Shown here one piece after another: positions 54,105 to 63,038 of a stretch of DNA of 64,000 nt (the first letter of the stretch is position 1; each line of letters starts with the position of its first letter). Location of the stretch: contig QCCE01000001.1 in assembly GCA_003281385.1 (NCBI GenBank), forward strand, positions 124,001 to 188,000, given 5' to 3'. Below the pieces are notes generated by a model. The model did no database searches. It was not told the DNA's origin and saw only the letters and a program-made list of their open reading frames with translations. A program made the translations under genes and the position numbers. This DNA is from Prochlorococcus sp. AG-347-K17 (GTDB lineage: Bacteria > Cyanobacteriota > Cyanobacteriia > PCC-6307 > Cyanobiaceae).

Positions 54105-54914
54105 TTATCCCTCAATTGTTTTCGCTAAATTTATTGCATACTTTAATTGTTCTTTAGTATCAACTGACAAGGCAAAAGTTTTTACCTCATAAGTTCCAAC
54201 TTTTAATCCAGAATCGATTAGCCTTAGTTGCTCTAATTTTTCTACTTTTTCAAGATTTGAGGAAGGCAAATCACTCCATTTATTAAGTACATCTGCCTTG
54301 AAACCATATATTCCAACGTGTCCCCAATATGTATGATGTTCATGCCAATCAGATTTATCTATATCTCTAACAAAAGGTATAGCGCTCCTAGAAAAATATA
54401 TAGCCTCATTATTTTTTGAGATAAGTGTCTTTACAACAGAAGGATTATGTATATCATCTTTATTTAATTTATAAATTGGAGTAATAACAGAAAAATTATT
54501 ATTTTTTTTTAATTCTACATACATCCTTTTTAGAACGTTTGGGTCTAAAAAAGGCTGATCTCCTTGAACATTTATTATGGATGTATTAGCAAGAAAGTAT
54601 GATTTTTTTTCCTTTATTTGTTTTTCATCAATATCCCACGCATACATCAGCAACTTATCTAAAACACTTGAAATACGATCTGTCCCAGTAGTACATTTTT
54701 TTGATGTCATAACAATAATTGATCCCCATTTTTTTGCTTTATTTGCAATCTCATTACTATCAGTGCATATAATAATTTTGGAATTTAAAGAGGCATTTTT
54801 ACAACTTTCATAAGCCCTTTGAAGTAATGATTTTTTATTAATATTTGCAAGTAATTTTCCAGGTAATCTTTTTGATTCTAGTCTTGCAGGAATAACAATT
54901 AAAATTTTTTTCAT
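54105..54914 (-). CDS. kdsB: CMP-Kdo synthetase (3-deoxy-manno-octulosonate cytidylyltransferase)
   Basis: A 269-residue nucleotidyltransferase joining Kdo to CTP. IVIPARLESKRLPGK at 6-20 binds the nucleotide, INVQGDQPFLDP near 114-125 coordinates magnesium, and HVGIYGFKADVL near 195-206 is a KdsB signature. It belongs to the KdsB rather than the NeuA branch because of the GDQPF motif and the presence of kdsA/C/D upstream. ATG start. Encoded 10 bases after a GT8-like gene and two bases before the KpsS-like gene. Confidence 0.95.
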   Translation of the reverse strand: MKKILIVIPARLESKRLPGKLLANINKKSLLQRAYESCKNASLNSKIIICTDSNEIANKAKKWGSIIVMTSKKCTTGTDRISSVLDKLLMYAWDIDEKQIKEKKSYFLANTSIINVQGDQPFLDPNVLKRMYVELKKNNNFSVITPIYKLNKDDIHNPSVVKTLISKNNEAIYFSRSAIPFVRDIDKSDWHEHHTYWGHVGIYGFKADVLNKWSDLPSSNLEKVEKLEQLRLIDSGLKVGTYEVKTFALSVDTKEQLKYAINLAKTIEG

Positions 54915-54924
54915 AAATTAAAAA

Positions 54925-55638
54925 TTAGTCCCAAAGCTTAATAGATTCCTCTCTTTTTCTAAACCAATCTTTTGAAAAAGGACATCCATCATTTCTGAGA
55001 TCTTTAAACCATGGTCCTCCAAGTGTCCAATGAACTAAATTAGGCTTATTTAAGTAGATTAATTTATCCTTATTTTTATCAACCCCGATTAAATAGTTCC
55101 ACTTTTCATTGTTAATTTCGCCAATTTCAGAATCACTATTAAGCCAATGAAAACGATGCAATTCCAATCCAGGCGTTTCATTTACATATTTCACTGATAG
55201 TTTTTTACATTTTTTACAGTTAAATAAAATCATTGAACTCCAGTTTTTTCTAGGGTATTTACTTTGTATTTCACCAAGGAATTTCGTATCTTCTTTTGGT
55301 ATATGCGAATGTTTTGCACACAAAACTGAATAATCATCATTTTTTTGTTCCCATAATTCACCTATATCTCCATATGCCAACATGTCGCAGTCTATGAAGA
55401 TAGCCCAACCCTCATAATCCATTAAGTAAGGGACTAGAAATCTAGTAAATGAAAAATCAGTAGATTGTTTTGGATCTCTATCCCTATAGTAGATTCCTTG
55501 ATTTTGTAATTGGCTAGTTATCAATGGTGTTATGGAAATAGGAATTGAACTTTTGTTATAAAGGGAATCAATAAGAACATTTGCGGCAGCTCTCTCTCTA
55601 TGATCGAATCCAATAAAAATATTAGCTGTTTTTTGCAT
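54925..55638 (-). CDS. GT8-like glycosyltransferase of the Kdo operon
   Basis: A 237-residue protein beginning MQKTANIFIGFDHRERAAANVL at the internal ATG 55638; this start is seven bases past the kdsA stop, while a start at 55677 would overlap kdsA. AIFIDCDMLAYGDIGELWE near 78-96 contains a DxD motif, and LVHWTLGGPWFKD near 205-217 is a conserved C-terminal element. Similar proteins are known beside kdsA/kdsB genes. Its donor and acceptor are unknown. Confidence 0.75.
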   Translation of the reverse strand: MQKTANIFIGFDHRERAAANVLIDSLYNKSSIPISITPLITSQLQNQGIYYRDRDPKQSTDFSFTRFLVPYLMDYEGWAIFIDCDMLAYGDIGELWEQKNDDYSVLCAKHSHIPKEDTKFLGEIQSKYPRKNWSSMILFNCKKCKKLSVKYVNETPGLELHRFHWLNSDSEIGEINNEKWNYLIGVDKNKDKLIYLNKPNLVHWTLGGPWFKDLRNDGCPFSKDWFRKREESIKLWD

Positions 55639-55645
55639 TAATAAT

Positions 55646-56470
55646 CTAAGTACTTTTAGATGGTTTTTCAGGCACAACCATTCTAATTTGTATTAATTCC
55701 TCTAATAAATTTTCTAAACTAGACAGAGGGATCATGTTTGGTCCATCGCTTAATGCATTATTAGGATCTGGATGAGTTTCAATAAAAAGACCATTTATAC
55801 CTACTGCGATTGCAGCTCTTGCTAAAGGAGCTACAAATTCTCTTTGTCCTCCGCTTGAAGTACCTCTCCCTCCTGGATGTTGAACTGAATGTGTGGCATC
55901 AAAAATTACAGGGCATCCAAAGCTTTTTAATTGCTCTAAACCCCGGAAATCAACAACCAAATTATTGTATCCAAAAGATGTTCCTCTTTCTGTAATCCAC
56001 AAACGTTTTGATTCCCTATTTATTCCTGCTTGTTCAGCCTTTTTAACTACTTGTTCCATATCCCATGGTGCTAAAAACTGCCCCTTTTTGATATTTAAAC
56101 ATTTTCCAGTTTTACTTATACTTCTTGCAGCAGATACGATAAGGTCGGTTTGTCTGCATAGAAACGCTGGGATCTGAATTACATCAACCACTTCAGCCAC
56201 TTGATCTACTTGGCTTAAGTCATGAATATCAGTTAGTATTTCTAAACCATATTTTATTTTTACTTCTTCCAAAATTTGGAGACCTTTTTTTAATCCAAAA
56301 CCTCTAAAAGATGTGTAAGAACTTCTATTTGCCTTATCAAAACTTGCTTTAAATATATATTTTATATTAAGACTTTTAGATATCTTCTTAACTTCTTCTG
56401 CAACTTCGAATAATAATTCTTTGCTTTCTATAACGCAAGGACCAGCTATCAAGGTCAGTTGATCATTCAT
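55646..56470 (-). CDS. kdsA: 3-deoxy-8-phosphooctulonate (Kdo-8-P) synthase
   Basis: A 274-residue enzyme condensing PEP with arabinose 5-phosphate to Kdo-8-phosphate. Family motifs: AGPCVIES at 9-16, FKASFDKANRSS near 41-52, LTDIHDLSQV near 79-88, IPAFLCRQTDL near 99-109 and FDATHSVQHPGG near 190-201. The cysteine in FLCRQT is not in the metal-dependent KdsA position used to distinguish types. ATG start. It lies 35 bases after kdsC. Confidence 0.96.
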   Translation of the reverse strand: MNDQLTLIAGPCVIESKELLFEVAEEVKKISKSLNIKYIFKASFDKANRSSYTSFRGFGLKKGLQILEEVKIKYGLEILTDIHDLSQVDQVAEVVDVIQIPAFLCRQTDLIVSAARSISKTGKCLNIKKGQFLAPWDMEQVVKKAEQAGINRESKRLWITERGTSFGYNNLVVDFRGLEQLKSFGCPVIFDATHSVQHPGGRGTSSGGQREFVAPLARAAIAVGINGLFIETHPDPNNALSDGPNMIPLSSLENLLEELIQIRMVVPEKPSKST

Positions 56471-56505
56471 ATCTTACATAACCACTAATAGATATTCTAT
56501 AAAAG

Positions 56506-57099
56506 CTATACATCATTTTTATCTACCCATCCAAAAGATTTATAAAAATCAATAAGTTTATTTACCTTCAATAAAATTTCTGCAACTTCTCGCGCTGCGC
56601 CAAAACCACCTTTTGTTTGCAGTACAATATCAGAATTATTTCTTATTTCTGTAATAGCATCGAGGGGAGAAATAAAGACTGAAACATATTTTTTAACTTT
56701 TAAATCATTTAAGTCGTCCCCAACAAATGCTGTATCAAAATTCCTAAATCCAAGTTCATTTTGCAAAGCTTTTATTTCCTTGACTTTATCTTTAGCGTTT
56801 ATTACACATTTTGTTATCCCCAATTGTTCTGCTCTAATCTTTATCGAATTAGAATTACTACCACTTAAAAAAATAATCTTTAAGCCTTCTTTTAATAGAA
56901 TTTTCAAACCCAAACCATCTTTTACATTAAATTTTTTAGTTACCGTTCCATCATTTGCTATAAAAATACTTCCATCAGTAAGTACTCCATCTACATCAAA
57001 TACTAGTAATTTTATTGCAGTTAATCTCTTAAGAAGATTTTTAAAAAAAAATTTTCTTAATAATTCATTATTGAATGCGAATCTATAAATTCTATTCAT
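56506..57099 (-). CDS. kdsC: Kdo-8-phosphate phosphatase (HAD family)
   Basis: A 197-residue HAD phosphatase. LLVFDVDGVLTDGSIF with nucleophile D35 and acid D37, FLSGSNSNSIKIRAE for motif II, and FVGDDLNDLKV near 130-140 for motif IV are the KdsC pattern. An N-terminal extension of about 25 residues is rich in Phe, Arg and Asn. Its ATG overlaps the kdsD stop by four bases (57096-57099), showing coupling. It converts Kdo-8-phosphate to free Kdo for KdsB. Confidence 0.95.
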   Translation of the reverse strand: MNRIYRFAFNNELLRKFFFKNLLKRLTAIKLLVFDVDGVLTDGSIFIANDGTVTKKFNVKDGLGLKILLKEGLKIIFLSGSNSNSIKIRAEQLGITKCVINAKDKVKEIKALQNELGFRNFDTAFVGDDLNDLKVKKYVSVFISPLDAITEIRNNSDIVLQTKGGFGAAREVAEILLKVNKLIDFYKSFGWVDKNDV

Positions 57100-58085
57100 T
57101 TCCCTAATCCTGCCTTTACCAGGTCATGTAATCTTAATAATCCAATTGTTTTGCCACTTTCACCTATTACTGGCAAAATTGAAACAGGCTTTTTATCATT
57201 ATTTTCCATAAGATTCAATGCATCTATTGCTAATTTATTAGAATTTATCGTGATAGGATTACTGGTCATAAGATCTTTTGCAGACAATTTATCCCAATCT
57301 TTAAACAATCTGCCCTGCAAAGCTCTTCTCAAATCACCATCTGTAATTAAGCCCAAAAAATCATTATTTTTTTTAGGATTTTTAACCAAACAACAACCTA
57401 TTGAATCTTTTGTAATTGCCGAAATTATATCTGGCAATAAAGAATCTATTAATATTGGTTTTAAATCTCTTAAAGGCACCATTAGATCTGACACAGTTAA
57501 GAGTAAGGATTTACCAAGACTACCCCCTGGATGATTGAAAGCAAAATCATTTTGAGAGATACCTTTTCTATACATCCAAACAGCAGCGAGTGAATCTCCT
57601 ATAGCCATTGCGACTGCCGTACTAGCTGTAGGAGCTAAATTCAAGGGACAAACTTCTCTATCAATAGAGGCCTCTAAAACCAGATCACTCTCTTTGGCTA
57701 AACTTGAAAATTTATTTCCCACCAAGGAGATAGTTTTGGTACCTCTTATTTTTAAATGTGGAATAATTTCTAAAATTTCCTTAGTTTCGCCACTATAAGA
57801 AAGTAATAAACAGATATCGTTTTTATCTATTATTCCCAAATCCCCGTGCAGTGCATCTAAAGGACTTAGGTAGAGAGACATGATTCCGATTGAGGAGAAA
57901 GTTGCAGCAATTTTCCTGGCTACAATACCACTTTTACCAACCCCTGATACAACTAACTTCGATTTATTCTCAAAACAAACATTCAGTAGATCTAGAACTC
58001 CCTCTATTTCTTCTTTATTTAATTTATCTGCAGCTGCTCTTATTGCACCTGCCTCTTGAATAAGACAGTCAGAAACATTCATCAT
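57096..58085 (-). CDS. kdsD: Arabinose-5-phosphate isomerase
   Basis: A 329-residue isomerase making arabinose 5-phosphate from ribulose 5-phosphate, the first step of Kdo synthesis. The SIS domain spans about 1-185, with VVSGVGKSGIVARKIAATF near 42-60 and NLAPTASTAVAMAIGD near 144-159. Two CBS domains follow (about 205-325). Two ATG codons lie at the start. It heads an eight-gene minus-strand run to 50,959, and about 230 bases separate it from a divergent epimerase gene, the probable promoter region. Confidence 0.96.
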   Translation of the reverse strand: MMNVSDCLIQEAGAIRAAADKLNKEEIEGVLDLLNVCFENKSKLVVSGVGKSGIVARKIAATFSSIGIMSLYLSPLDALHGDLGIIDKNDICLLLSYSGETKEILEIIPHLKIRGTKTISLVGNKFSSLAKESDLVLEASIDREVCPLNLAPTASTAVAMAIGDSLAAVWMYRKGISQNDFAFNHPGGSLGKSLLLTVSDLMVPLRDLKPILIDSLLPDIISAITKDSIGCCLVKNPKKNNDFLGLITDGDLRRALQGRLFKDWDKLSAKDLMTSNPITINSNKLAIDALNLMENNDKKPVSILPVIGESGKTIGLLRLHDLVKAGLGK

Positions 58086-58316
58086 AATCGAATTAAATTA
58101 AACAAATTAAAAATTTAATTAACCCTCTATAAAATAATATTAACATCTACCAAAACTTATCTTTTCTAAATCATAAATATTACTTAGAAATTCAAAAGGA
58201 TCATTTTATTTTGATCTAAAGCACAATTATTACCTTTTAAACGTTTAGATATATATCAACATTTACGTTACAAATAAGAGAATAGATGATAATAAGCAAA
58301 AGATATTGTCATATAG

Positions 58317-59282
58317 ATGTCAAAAATTATTGCTGGTGGTGGTGGATTTATTGGTTTAAATTTTATTAAACAAATTTTAAAAACTGAAAAAGATATTGTT
58401 ATCTTAGATAATTTTTCAAATAGCAAATTAAGTACAATAGAATCTTTCCTAAATGATGATAATGTTAAAGTTATAGAATGTGATTTATCAAATAATCTCG
58501 AAACTAAACTATCAATTAAGAAAGCAATAAATTTAACTTTTTCACCTCCTGAATTATGGCATTTTGCAGCGAATTCAGATATACCATCGGGGGTTAATGA
58601 TAGTTCAATAGATCTTAAAGATACTTTTTTAACTACTTTTAATCTTATTGAAATTTGCAAAATCGAAAATATTAAATCTTTTTATTTTGCATCTAGTTCG
58701 GCTGTTTATGGAGATCATGGTTTGAAGCCTTTAAATGAGGAGACTGGCCCAATGATGCCAATTTCTAATTATGGAGCAATGAAATTAGCCTCTGAAGCAA
58801 TATGTTTCGCGGCAAAAGAAAGTCATTTTGATGATCTGAGAATATTCCGATTTCCTAATGTTGTTGGAGCGCCTGCTACACATGGGGTGGTTCTTGATTT
58901 TATAAGGAAATTAAAAAATAATCCGAAGAAACTAAAAGTTCTTGGGAATGGCTTACAAGAAAAGTCTTATCTCCATGTAAATGACTTAGTGAGGGGAATG
59001 ATACATTTATCACATAAAGATTTTAAAAAAGTTAAAAACCCAATATTTAATTTAGGACCTTCTGATTCAGTTTCAGTAAAATGGATTGCAGAGGAAACTA
59101 TAAAAATATTTTCTCCGGATTCAGAAATCTGCTATGAATTAAAAGATAGAGGCTGGGTTGGAGATATCCCTAAATTTATTTACAATACTGAAAAGGTGCT
59201 TAAAACAGGTTGGGAACCTTTATTAAATTCAAAAGAGGCTATAAAATTAGCAATAAAAGAAATTATTTCACAAGAGACCTAA
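58317..59282 (+). CDS. NAD-dependent nucleotide-sugar epimerase/dehydratase
   Basis: A 321-residue extended SDR enzyme. GGGGFIG is near 7-13, the serine is in FASSSAVYG, and the Y-x3-K pair is in SNYGAMKLASEA. LGPSDSVSVKWIAEE and GWVGDIPKFIYNTEKVLKTGWEP near the C-terminus are found in epimerases of surface-polysaccharide clusters. Substrate is not fixed; neighbours suggest a heptose or hexose derivative. ATG start, nine bases before the GT2 gene. Confidence 0.83.
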   Translation: MSKIIAGGGGFIGLNFIKQILKTEKDIVILDNFSNSKLSTIESFLNDDNVKVIECDLSNNLETKLSIKKAINLTFSPPELWHFAANSDIPSGVNDSSIDLKDTFLTTFNLIEICKIENIKSFYFASSSAVYGDHGLKPLNEETGPMMPISNYGAMKLASEAICFAAKESHFDDLRIFRFPNVVGAPATHGVVLDFIRKLKNNPKKLKVLGNGLQEKSYLHVNDLVRGMIHLSHKDFKKVKNPIFNLGPSDSVSVKWIAEETIKIFSPDSEICYELKDRGWVGDIPKFIYNTEKVLKTGWEPLLNSKEAIKLAIKEIISQET

Positions 59283-59290
59283 ATATTTAA

Positions 59291-60106
59291 ATGGTTAAAT
59301 ACAAAAAAAGATATGACGCCATTATTCTATCTTCGACTTTTGATGAAGGAATTGAAACTTTAGTTAAATTTATAAAAAATAATTGCCTATGCTCCGAAAA
59401 AGTTTCTGAGAGTTATTTTGTAAAGCCTGTAATTGTTTTTGAGAATAGTGAATCGCTCAAAGCAAGAAAGATTCAATTATTAATTGAAGAATTAGAATTA
59501 AATATCCAACCATTAGTTCTTATAAATTCAGAAGGAAAAGGGTTTTCGTCCTGCCTTAATTTTGGGATTTCAAACACTAATTCAAAATTTATAATGAGAA
59601 TTGATACTGATGATGAATTAAATGAACAAAGATTAAAAGAACAACTTGATGAAATGATTTCTAATAATTTAGATTTATGTTCGGGTTATATGATTGATAA
59701 AAATGATAATTTATTAAAATATCCAAGTAAAAAATATGAAATTGCTCTTTATTGTTCATTAGGGACAAATCCTATAGCTCATCCCACGACTTGCATAAGA
59801 AGAGGCATATTAAATATAAAATATAATGAGGAATTAGAAAGATGCGAAGATTTCGAACTTTGGTTAAATTTATTCTTAACAAGGGATATGAAATTTAAAT
59901 GTTTGAAATATCCACTAACAAGATACTCTTTAAATAATTCTTTTAAAAAGGATATTGAAAATGCAAAAATGCAAATTAGACTAAGATTAAAATATAGCTT
60001 AAAGTTAATAATTGCTTTTGTAGTTTTATTTTTAGGAATAATTCCAAACCTTCTAAGATTAATAATTAAAAAAAATTTGCTTCTAAGGTTTAGGAGGAAA
60101 ATCTAA
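59291..60106 (+). CDS. Glycosyltransferase family 2
   Basis: A 271-residue GT-A enzyme. The beta-strand with metal motif RIDTDDELNEQR at about 101-112, a cysteine-rich segment SLGTNPIAHPTTCIRR near 156-171, and ERCEDFELWLNLFL near 180-193 (the catalytic-base ED) match GT2. The C-terminus has a hydrophobic helix (about 234-256) suggesting membrane attachment. ATG start. It overlaps the convergent heptose gene by 24 bases. Confidence 0.82.
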   Translation: MVKYKKRYDAIILSSTFDEGIETLVKFIKNNCLCSEKVSESYFVKPVIVFENSESLKARKIQLLIEELELNIQPLVLINSEGKGFSSCLNFGISNTNSKFIMRIDTDDELNEQRLKEQLDEMISNNLDLCSGYMIDKNDNLLKYPSKKYEIALYCSLGTNPIAHPTTCIRRGILNIKYNEELERCEDFELWLNLFLTRDMKFKCLKYPLTRYSLNNSFKKDIENAKMQIRLRLKYSLKLIIAFVVLFLGIIPNLLRLIIKKNLLLRFRRKI

Positions 60107-61354
60107 ATTCTTAGCCCATTGAAATTTCATATTAGAGTTCATAGATACTTCTTGATCTCTCCATGAATCTCCAATCATAAGAGAATCAGATAAAGATATA
60201 TTTCTCTCAAAACTAGCTTGCAAAAATAAACCTGGCAAAGGTTTTCTACAAAAACATTTTGTTTTTAAAAAACTTATCTCATTTTTAAAACCTGAATGTG
60301 GATGATGCGGACAAATATAAAATGATGAGATATTTAAACCTAATTTTTGACATTTTAAAATAATTTCTGCATTAATATTTATCACTTCTTGATAACCAAT
60401 AAGTCCCATAGATATTTGAGGCTGGTTAGAGACCATAATAACCGAGTTAAAATTTTTAGATAAATAAGCAATTTTAATTATCCTGTCTTCAAAAAATTTT
60501 ACATCTTGGAAATCCAAGATATATTGTCCTTCTTCACACTTTATTATTGTATTATCTCTGTCAATGAAAAGGACTTTCTGCTTATTTCTGTATGAATTCT
60601 TCTTATCAAGCATATTCTTTAAATCACTTTCTACCTCCTTTAATCTTGAAGGCGTGCCCATATCTTTTAAATACTCTGAGGTATTATAACTTCGAACCCT
60701 CAGGCCTTCTTTATAAGATGAAACGATAATATCTTTAAAAAAAGACAACTCCAAATTAAAATTATATTTTTGCATAAGTAGTTTTATTATTTTTTTCGCA
60801 ACTATAGAAACACCCGCATTACCTAAATAGAAAATAGTGTTACTCACTTTTTCTTTTTTTAATTTATATTTGTAAATGCTGGAAGTTTGAGTTTCAGCGA
60901 TACAATCAGAGTCTTCTGGGTGAGAAGTTAGATGAGTTATAAAAGAAATATCGCATTTATTATATATATGAAAATTGAAGAATCTTTTTAAATCAATATC
61001 AAAAACTATATCACCATTTATAAATAAGAAATTTTCTTCCAAATATTTATAAACTCTCAATAAACCTCCTGCCTCCCCTAATGGCGATTCCTCTAAATTT
61101 ATAATAATCTCAATAGCAAATTTTTTCTTTAATTCATTTGCAGCGTTAAAGAAAAATTCTGGTTTATAACCAACAAGCCAAATAAACTTATTAATACCTT
61201 GTTGATTTAATAAATGCGTAATTCTCTCAATAGTACTTACTCCATTAATTTCCCATAGAGGTTTAGGAATATCTCTTGTTATATTTGAAATTCTTTTACC
61301 TTGCCCTCCTAAAGTAATTACTGCTGAAGATAATGAATCTTTTATATACTCCAA
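60083..61354 (-). CDS. Fused HddC-type nucleotidyltransferase and GmhB-type HAD phosphatase
   Basis: A 423-residue two-domain protein. Residues 1-240 form a nucleotidyltransferase with LGGQGKRI at 15-22, RDIPKPLW at 27-34, INGDIVFDID near 112-121, and DMGTPSRL near 231-238. Residues 258-423 form a HAD-IIIA phosphatase with D265/D267 in FIDRDNTI, a zinc loop with ICPHHPH and CFCRKP, and MIGDSWRDQEV near 396. It appears to combine HddC (GMP-addition to heptose 1-phosphate) with GmhB (removal of the 7-phosphate). Start overlaps the kinase gene by 13 bases. Both domains keep their catalytic residues. Confidence 0.88.
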   Translation of the reverse strand: MEYIKDSLSSAVITLGGQGKRISNITRDIPKPLWEINGVSTIERITHLLNQQGINKFIWLVGYKPEFFFNAANELKKKFAIEIIINLEESPLGEAGGLLRVYKYLEENFLFINGDIVFDIDLKRFFNFHIYNKCDISFITHLTSHPEDSDCIAETQTSSIYKYKLKKEKVSNTIFYLGNAGVSIVAKKIIKLLMQKYNFNLELSFFKDIIVSSYKEGLRVRSYNTSEYLKDMGTPSRLKEVESDLKNMLDKKNSYRNKQKVLFIDRDNTIIKCEEGQYILDFQDVKFFEDRIIKIAYLSKNFNSVIMVSNQPQISMGLIGYQEVININAEIILKCQKLGLNISSFYICPHHPHSGFKNEISFLKTKCFCRKPLPGLFLQASFERNISLSDSLMIGDSWRDQEVSMNSNMKFQWAKNLDFPPKP

Positions 61355-62328
61355 GAGACTGCTCCTACATGATCAATTTCAACCTTTTTTATTTGAAAAC
61401 ATATTTTTTCAAAATCCATTTTTCTCTGTAATTGATTTTGAGAATTATAGCTAACTAAAAAATAACCTCCTGCACCTGCACCAAGCAATTTTATGATATT
61501 AAAATTTCTTTTTATTAATTGTTCTTCTATTTCAAATAATTCTTCATTCATAACTCCTACCATTTTTCTTTTTATACTCCAAGCTTTAGATATAGACTCT
61601 TTTAGTAAAATATTTATCTCAAATAAACTTTTCTCTTTTGATCTAGAAAGAAAATCTTCTGTAATTTTTAAAATTTCAAGAATATGATTATATGATTTTT
61701 CTTCATCCTTGATTTTACGAAGACTTTTGAAAGAAGATCTTCTAATGCCAGTATTAACTAGATATAAATCTTTCGAATATTTTTCTATACATTCAATTAT
61801 ATTTTTTTCTTTTAAGACTTGAACATTACCGTTTTTTCGGAAATTTAAAATATTTATACCTCCTAATGAACATAAAAATTGATCTTGTCTTCCTATTGGA
61901 TTTTTAAGATTTTCTATTTCAATTTCTGAAGCAGCTTTTGCTAATTCATAGTTAGATTTTTGAACTTTCGATAATGAGTTAATAGCATTTATTAATGCTA
62001 CTGTAAAAGAAGATGAGCTTCCTAAACCTGCTCCTGAAATATCATCTCCAAAAGAAGCCAATTCAATAGGATTACTTAATTTATATTTGGAAAAACATGC
62101 TCTAATAATCGGATGAGAAATAGTTTCTATATCAGAATATTCTTCTCTAGAACTATAATTAAGTATTCCCCTATTTCCTGAATTTCTATATTTCAAAAAT
62201 AATGTGCTGTAAGCATTAATCGAAAACCCTATAGATATACCCTTGCCATGTTCGTTCACAAACCAATCAAGATCAGAACTGCCGCCTAATAAAGAAATTC
62301 TATAAGGACATTTTGAAGCAATAATCAT
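61342..62328 (-). CDS. hddA: D-glycero-alpha-D-manno-heptose-7-phosphate kinase (GHMP family, HddA-like)
   Basis: A 328-residue GHMP kinase. The phosphate loop GAGLGSSSSFTVALI is at 99-113, GGSSDLDWFVNEHGKG at 15-30 is the sugar-binding opening of HddA-type enzymes, and LLGAGAGGYFLVSY near 277-290 is GHMP motif 3. It phosphorylates C1 of heptose 7-phosphate, and the GmhB/HddC fusion would finish GDP-heptose. Translationally coupled: start overlaps the gmhA stop by four bases. ATG start. Confidence 0.92.
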   Translation of the reverse strand: MIIASKCPYRISLLGGSSDLDWFVNEHGKGISIGFSINAYSTLFLKYRNSGNRGILNYSSREEYSDIETISHPIIRACFSKYKLSNPIELASFGDDISGAGLGSSSSFTVALINAINSLSKVQKSNYELAKAASEIEIENLKNPIGRQDQFLCSLGGINILNFRKNGNVQVLKEKNIIECIEKYSKDLYLVNTGIRRSSFKSLRKIKDEEKSYNHILEILKITEDFLSRSKEKSLFEINILLKESISKAWSIKRKMVGVMNEELFEIEEQLIKRNFNIIKLLGAGAGGYFLVSYNSQNQLQRKMDFEKICFQIKKVEIDHVGAVSWSI

Positions 62329-62945
62329 GCTATTAAATCTTCTTGAGTTCTTTTATTGTATTTTGTGCTTTCGCTTTCATAATTTGGTGATATTGTTTTT
62401 ACAAGTTTTTGCTTTATAAAATGAAAAATAGACATTTGACAATCTTCAGCTATCTCCATATCGTTTATTTTGGCATGTATAGGTATGTCAACAATATCTT
62501 TCAAGGCTCCCCCGTTATAGCCTATTACTGCTGATGATTTAATATTAAAAATTTTTGCTTTTCTGGCCGCTTTTATTAAATTAATCGAATTACCACTTCC
62601 TGATAAAAAAATTAAAAGATCATTTTTGATTACTCTTGTATTTATAAGAATTTCATAAATTTCCTCATAGCCTATATCATTAGCAGCAGCTGTTACGTAA
62701 CACTCATTGTCAGACAAGGAATTTATTCTAATTCTTTTACCCATCATTGAAAAAGTTTTGGAATAATCTCCGGCTATATGATGCCCATTAGCAGCACTTC
62801 CTCCGTTACCAATTAAAAAAATCTCTCCGTTTCCATTGATTCTTTTCAAAATTTCTCTTGTAAGAATATCTATAAAGGTTTGATCAATACTGCACAATGC
62901 AGTTTGAAGTCTTGAGCTATAATCTTCTAAACTTTTATATTCCAA
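62325..62945 (-). CDS. gmhA: Sedoheptulose-7-phosphate isomerase
   Basis: A 206-residue SIS-fold isomerase converting sedoheptulose 7-phosphate to D-glycero-D-manno-heptose 7-phosphate. IGNGGSAANGHHIAGDYSKTF near 42-62 is the GmhA hallmark, and LSGSGNSINLIKAARKA near 112-128 is the phosphate-binding loop. EIAEDCQMSIFHFIKQ near 168 holds the zinc/active-site histidine. Start is TTG. It heads the gmhA-hddA-hddC/gmhB operon and has a promoter-like sequence upstream. Confidence 0.94.
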   Translation of the reverse strand: MEYKSLEDYSSRLQTALCSIDQTFIDILTREILKRINGNGEIFLIGNGGSAANGHHIAGDYSKTFSMMGKRIRINSLSDNECYVTAAANDIGYEEIYEILINTRVIKNDLLIFLSGSGNSINLIKAARKAKIFNIKSSAVIGYNGGALKDIVDIPIHAKINDMEIAEDCQMSIFHFIKQKLVKTISPNYESESTKYNKRTQEDLIA

Positions 62946-62966
62946 AACATAGAAATTAATAATAAT

Positions 62967-62994
62967 AATATACCGTAAAAAGATGACAAGCCAA
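62967..62994 (-). promoter_or_regulatory. Putative sigma70 promoter of the gmhA operon
   Basis: On the minus strand TTGGCT (plus bases 62989-62994) and TATATT (plus bases 62967-62972) are 16 bases apart. The implied start would leave a leader of about 15 bases before the TTG of gmhA. Visual match only; AT-rich DNA yields such matches by chance. Confidence 0.4.
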
Positions 62995-63038
62995 AATAAT
63001 AGAACATATTATGATTTGACTTCAGTTAGTTTTTTTAA

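Noticed and set aside
54105-54914. NeuA-type CMP-sialic acid synthetase
   Set aside because: Motifs match KdsB and the operon encodes KdsA, KdsC and KdsD; no NeuB-type synthase was found.
58086-58316. Gap of about 230 bases searched for an RNA gene or small protein
   Set aside because: Only AT-rich sequence with a short GATC-flanked palindrome near 58,200-58,222 was seen; it most likely holds the two divergent promoters.
58268-58660. A 130-codon minus-strand frame opposite the start of the epimerase gene at 58,317
   Set aside because: It is the antisense shadow of a well-recognised SDR enzyme with intact NAD-binding and catalytic motifs; the antisense translation shows no family features.
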